Assembly: GCA_020152595.1 (NCBI GenBank)
Contig: JAIGNY010000077.1
Span: forward strand, 663,501 to 727,500
DNA: 64,000 nucleotides
Source of the DNA: Chiridota heheva
Lineage: Eukaryota > Echinodermata > Holothuroidea > Apodida > Chiridotidae
Reading direction: 5' to 3'
The first letter of the stretch is position 1. Each line of letters begins with the position of its first letter. Shown here one piece after another: positions 61,791-64,000 of the stretch. Position numbers and translations under genes: made by a program. The notes below the pieces were generated by a model. That model was given only the letters and a program-made list of their open reading frames with translations. It ran no database searches and had not been told where the DNA came from.

Positions 61791-64000
61791 GCGCTGCGAC
61801 CGTAGGCGCTGCGACCGTAGGCGCTGCGACCGTAGGCGCTGCGACCGTAGGCGCTGCGACCGTAGGCGCTGCGACCGTAGGGCGCTGCGACCGCAGGCGC
61901 TGCGACCGTAGGCGCTGCGACCGTGGCGCTGCGACCGTAGGGCGCTGCGACCGTAGGCGCTGCGACCGTAAGCGCTGCGATCGTAGGCGCCGCGACCGTA
62001 AGCGCTGCGACCGCAGGCGCTGCGACCGTAGGCGCTGCGACCGTAGGCGCTGCGACGCAGGCGCACGACGTAGGGCGCTGCGACCGTAGGGCGCTGCGAC
62101 CGTAGGCGCTGCGACCGTAAGCGCTGCGACCGGGCGCTGCGACCGTAGGCGCTGCGACGTACCGGGCGCTGCGACCGTAGGCGCCTGCGACCCGTAGGGC
62201 GCTGCGACCGTAAGCGCTGCGACCGTAGGCGCTGCGACCGTAAGGCGCTGCGACCGCAGGGCGCTGCGACCCGCAGGCGCTGCGACCGTAGGGCGCTGCG
62301 ACCGTAGGCGCGCTGCGACCCAGGCGCTGCGACCGTAGGCGCTGCGCCGTAAGGCGCTGCGACCGTAGGCGCTGCGACCGCAGGCGCCGACGTAGGCGCG
62401 CGACCGTGGCGCTGCGACCGTAGGCGCTGCGACCGTAGGCGCGCTCGTAGGCGACCGTAGGGCGCTGCGACCGTAGGCGCTGCGACCGTAGGCGCTGCGA
62501 CCGTAGGCGCTGCGACCGTAGGCGCTGCGACCGTAGGCGCTGCGACCGTAGGCGCTGCGACCGTAGGCGCTGCGACCGTAGGCGCTGCGACCGTAGGCGC
62601 TGCGACCGTAGGCGCCGACCGTAGGGCGCTGCGACCGTAGGCGCTGCGACCGCAGGGCGCTGCGACCGTAGGCGCTGCGCCGTAGGCGCTGCGACCGTGG
62701 CGCTGCGACCGTAGGCGCTGCGACCGCAGGCGCTGCGACCGTGGCGCTGCGACCGTGGCGCTGCGACGTAAGGGCGCTGCGACCGTAGGGCGCTGCGACC
62801 GTAGGCGCTGCGATCGTAGGCGCTGCGACCGTAGGGCGCTGCGACCGTAGGCGCTGCGACCGTAGGGCGCTGCGACCGTAGGCGCTGCGACCAGGCGCTG
62901 CGACGTAGGGCGCTGCGACGTAGGCGCTCGACCGTAGGCGCTGCGACCGCAGGGCGCTGCGACCGTAAGCGCTGCGACCGTGGCGCTGCGACCGTAGGCG
63001 CTCGGGCGCGACCGTAGGCGCTGCGACCGCAGGGCGCTGCGACCGGGCGCTGCGACCGTAGGGCGCTGCGACCGTAGGGCGCTGCGACCGTAGGCGCTGC
63101 GACCGTAGGCGCTGCGACGTAGGGCGCTGCGACGTAGCGCTGCGACCGTAGGCGCTGCGACCGTAGGCGCTGCGATCGTAGGCGCTGCGACCGTAGGCGC
63201 TGCGACCGTAGGCGCGCGATCAGGCGCTGCGACCGTAGGGCGCTGCGACCGTAGGCGCTGCGACCCGTAGGGCGCTGCGACCGTAGGCGCTGCGACCGTG
63301 GCGCTGCGACCGTAGGCGCTGCGACCGTAAGCGCTGCACCGTAGGGCGCTGCGACCGTGGCGCTGCGACCGCAGGCGCTGCGACCGTAGGCGCGCGACGT
63401 GGCGCTCGACGTAGGGCGCTGCGACCGTAGGCGCTGCGACCGTAGGCGCTGCGACCGTAGGCGCGTAAGCGCTGCGACCGTAGGCGCGCGATCAGCGCTC
63501 GCGACCGTAGGGCGCTGCGCGAGGCGCTGCGATCGTAGGCGCTGCGACCGTAGGCGCTAGGCGCTCGACCGTAGGCGCTGCGACCGCAGGGCGCTGCGAC
63601 CGTAGGCGCTGCGACCGTAGGGCGCTGCGACGTAGGGCGCTGCGACGTAGGCGCTGCGACCGTAGGCGCTGCGACCGTAGGCGCTGCGACCGTAAGCGCT
63701 GCGACCGTAGGCGCTGCGACCGCAGCGCGCGACGTGGCGCTCGACCGTAGGGCGCTGCGACCGTAGGCGCTGCGACCGTGGCGCTGCGATCGTAGGGCGC
63801 TGCGACCCGTAAGCGCTGCGACCGTGGCGCTGCGACCCAGGCGCTGCGGCCGTAGGCGCTGCGACGTGGGCGCTGCGACCGTAGGCGCTGCGACCGTAGG
63901 GCGCTGCGGCCGAGGCGCTGCGACCCGTAAGCGCTGCGACCGTGGCGCTGCGACCGTAAGCGCTGCGACCGGGCGGCGCTGCGAGGCGCCGTAGGGCGCT
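61791..64000 (+). repeat. 15-bp GC-rich satellite (GGCGCTGCGACCGTA), running off the window
   Basis: About 145 copies. Most variants are one- or two-base gains or losses (GGGCGC, GACGTA, GCGACCCG) rather than substitutions. The unit resembles the reverse-orientation 15-bp unit GAGCCGCACGACTTA and follows it without a break. Confidence 0.95.

Noticed and set aside
58669-62089. Many long frames of ALSRAEPA or CGSKS type on both strands
   Set aside because: Satellite periods of 15 and 24 keep frames open; different frames and strands are all open in the same place, as expected for repeats rather than genes.

Overview
This is nuclear DNA from an animal, most likely a marine invertebrate; echinoderm or another deuterostome is my guess, not something the sequence proves. 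The reasons are one intron-split conserved animal gene, AT-rich unique DNA, Jockey/CR1-type LINEs, a tRNA-derived SINE, many MITEs, and a very large amount of tandem repeat. I see no bacterial operon, CRISPR array, rRNA gene or intact tRNA gene.

The only gene I can name is the orthologue of human C1orf50 (DUF2452 family), on the minus strand. Three coding exons are visible with exact splice sites: 19966-20081, 17517-17735 and the terminal exon 770-1015. They give 192 residues, nearly the whole protein. The first exon was not found. The 16.5-kb last intron holds a mobile element with 426-bp terminal inverted repeats (about 1188-16050). Inside it are 27-, 43-, 58- and 41-bp tandem arrays (the last about 112 copies) and a broken gene. 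That gene's motif order (IIDAM, VFDRYD, EADT, SPDTDV, SGADC, GIGKK-like, then a CXC zinc-binding region) looks like a FEN1/XPG-type nuclease fused to a tesmin/TSO1-like CXC domain. This is the most interesting item in the window.

From 18 to 28 kb, in and upstream of the C1orf50 introns, lie a 1.1-kb purine-rich tract, a 37-bp array, short C-rich repeats, a SINE and small inverted-repeat elements. From 27 to 38 kb there are fragments or dead copies of several LINEs: a nearly full-length Jockey-superfamily copy at 28975-32025 (minus), a CR1/L2-like copy with an internal deletion at 33480-35051 (minus), and a CR1-like RT fragment at 36800-37790 (plus). From 37.9 to 41.9 kb a roughly 2-kb unit is tandemly duplicated; it contains three identical 309-bp copies that each carry an exon-like end and a consensus splice donor.

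From 42.8 to 58.5 kb there are hAT-type MITEs with 8-bp target duplications, TTAA-flanked MITEs, a near-perfect 25-bp array, a degenerate array split by a LINE fragment, long (TA)n tracts, an AAATT-rich short-period repeat seen at several loci, and a 47-bp array. One candidate first exon with an E2F-like site lies near 49.9 kb. From 58.67 kb to the end the sequence is GC-rich 15/24-bp satellite that switches orientation near 61.37 kb and becomes a 15-bp GGCGCTGCGACCGTA satellite running off the window.

Most long open frames here are repeat artefacts. Only the C1orf50 exons are likely to encode a working cellular protein.
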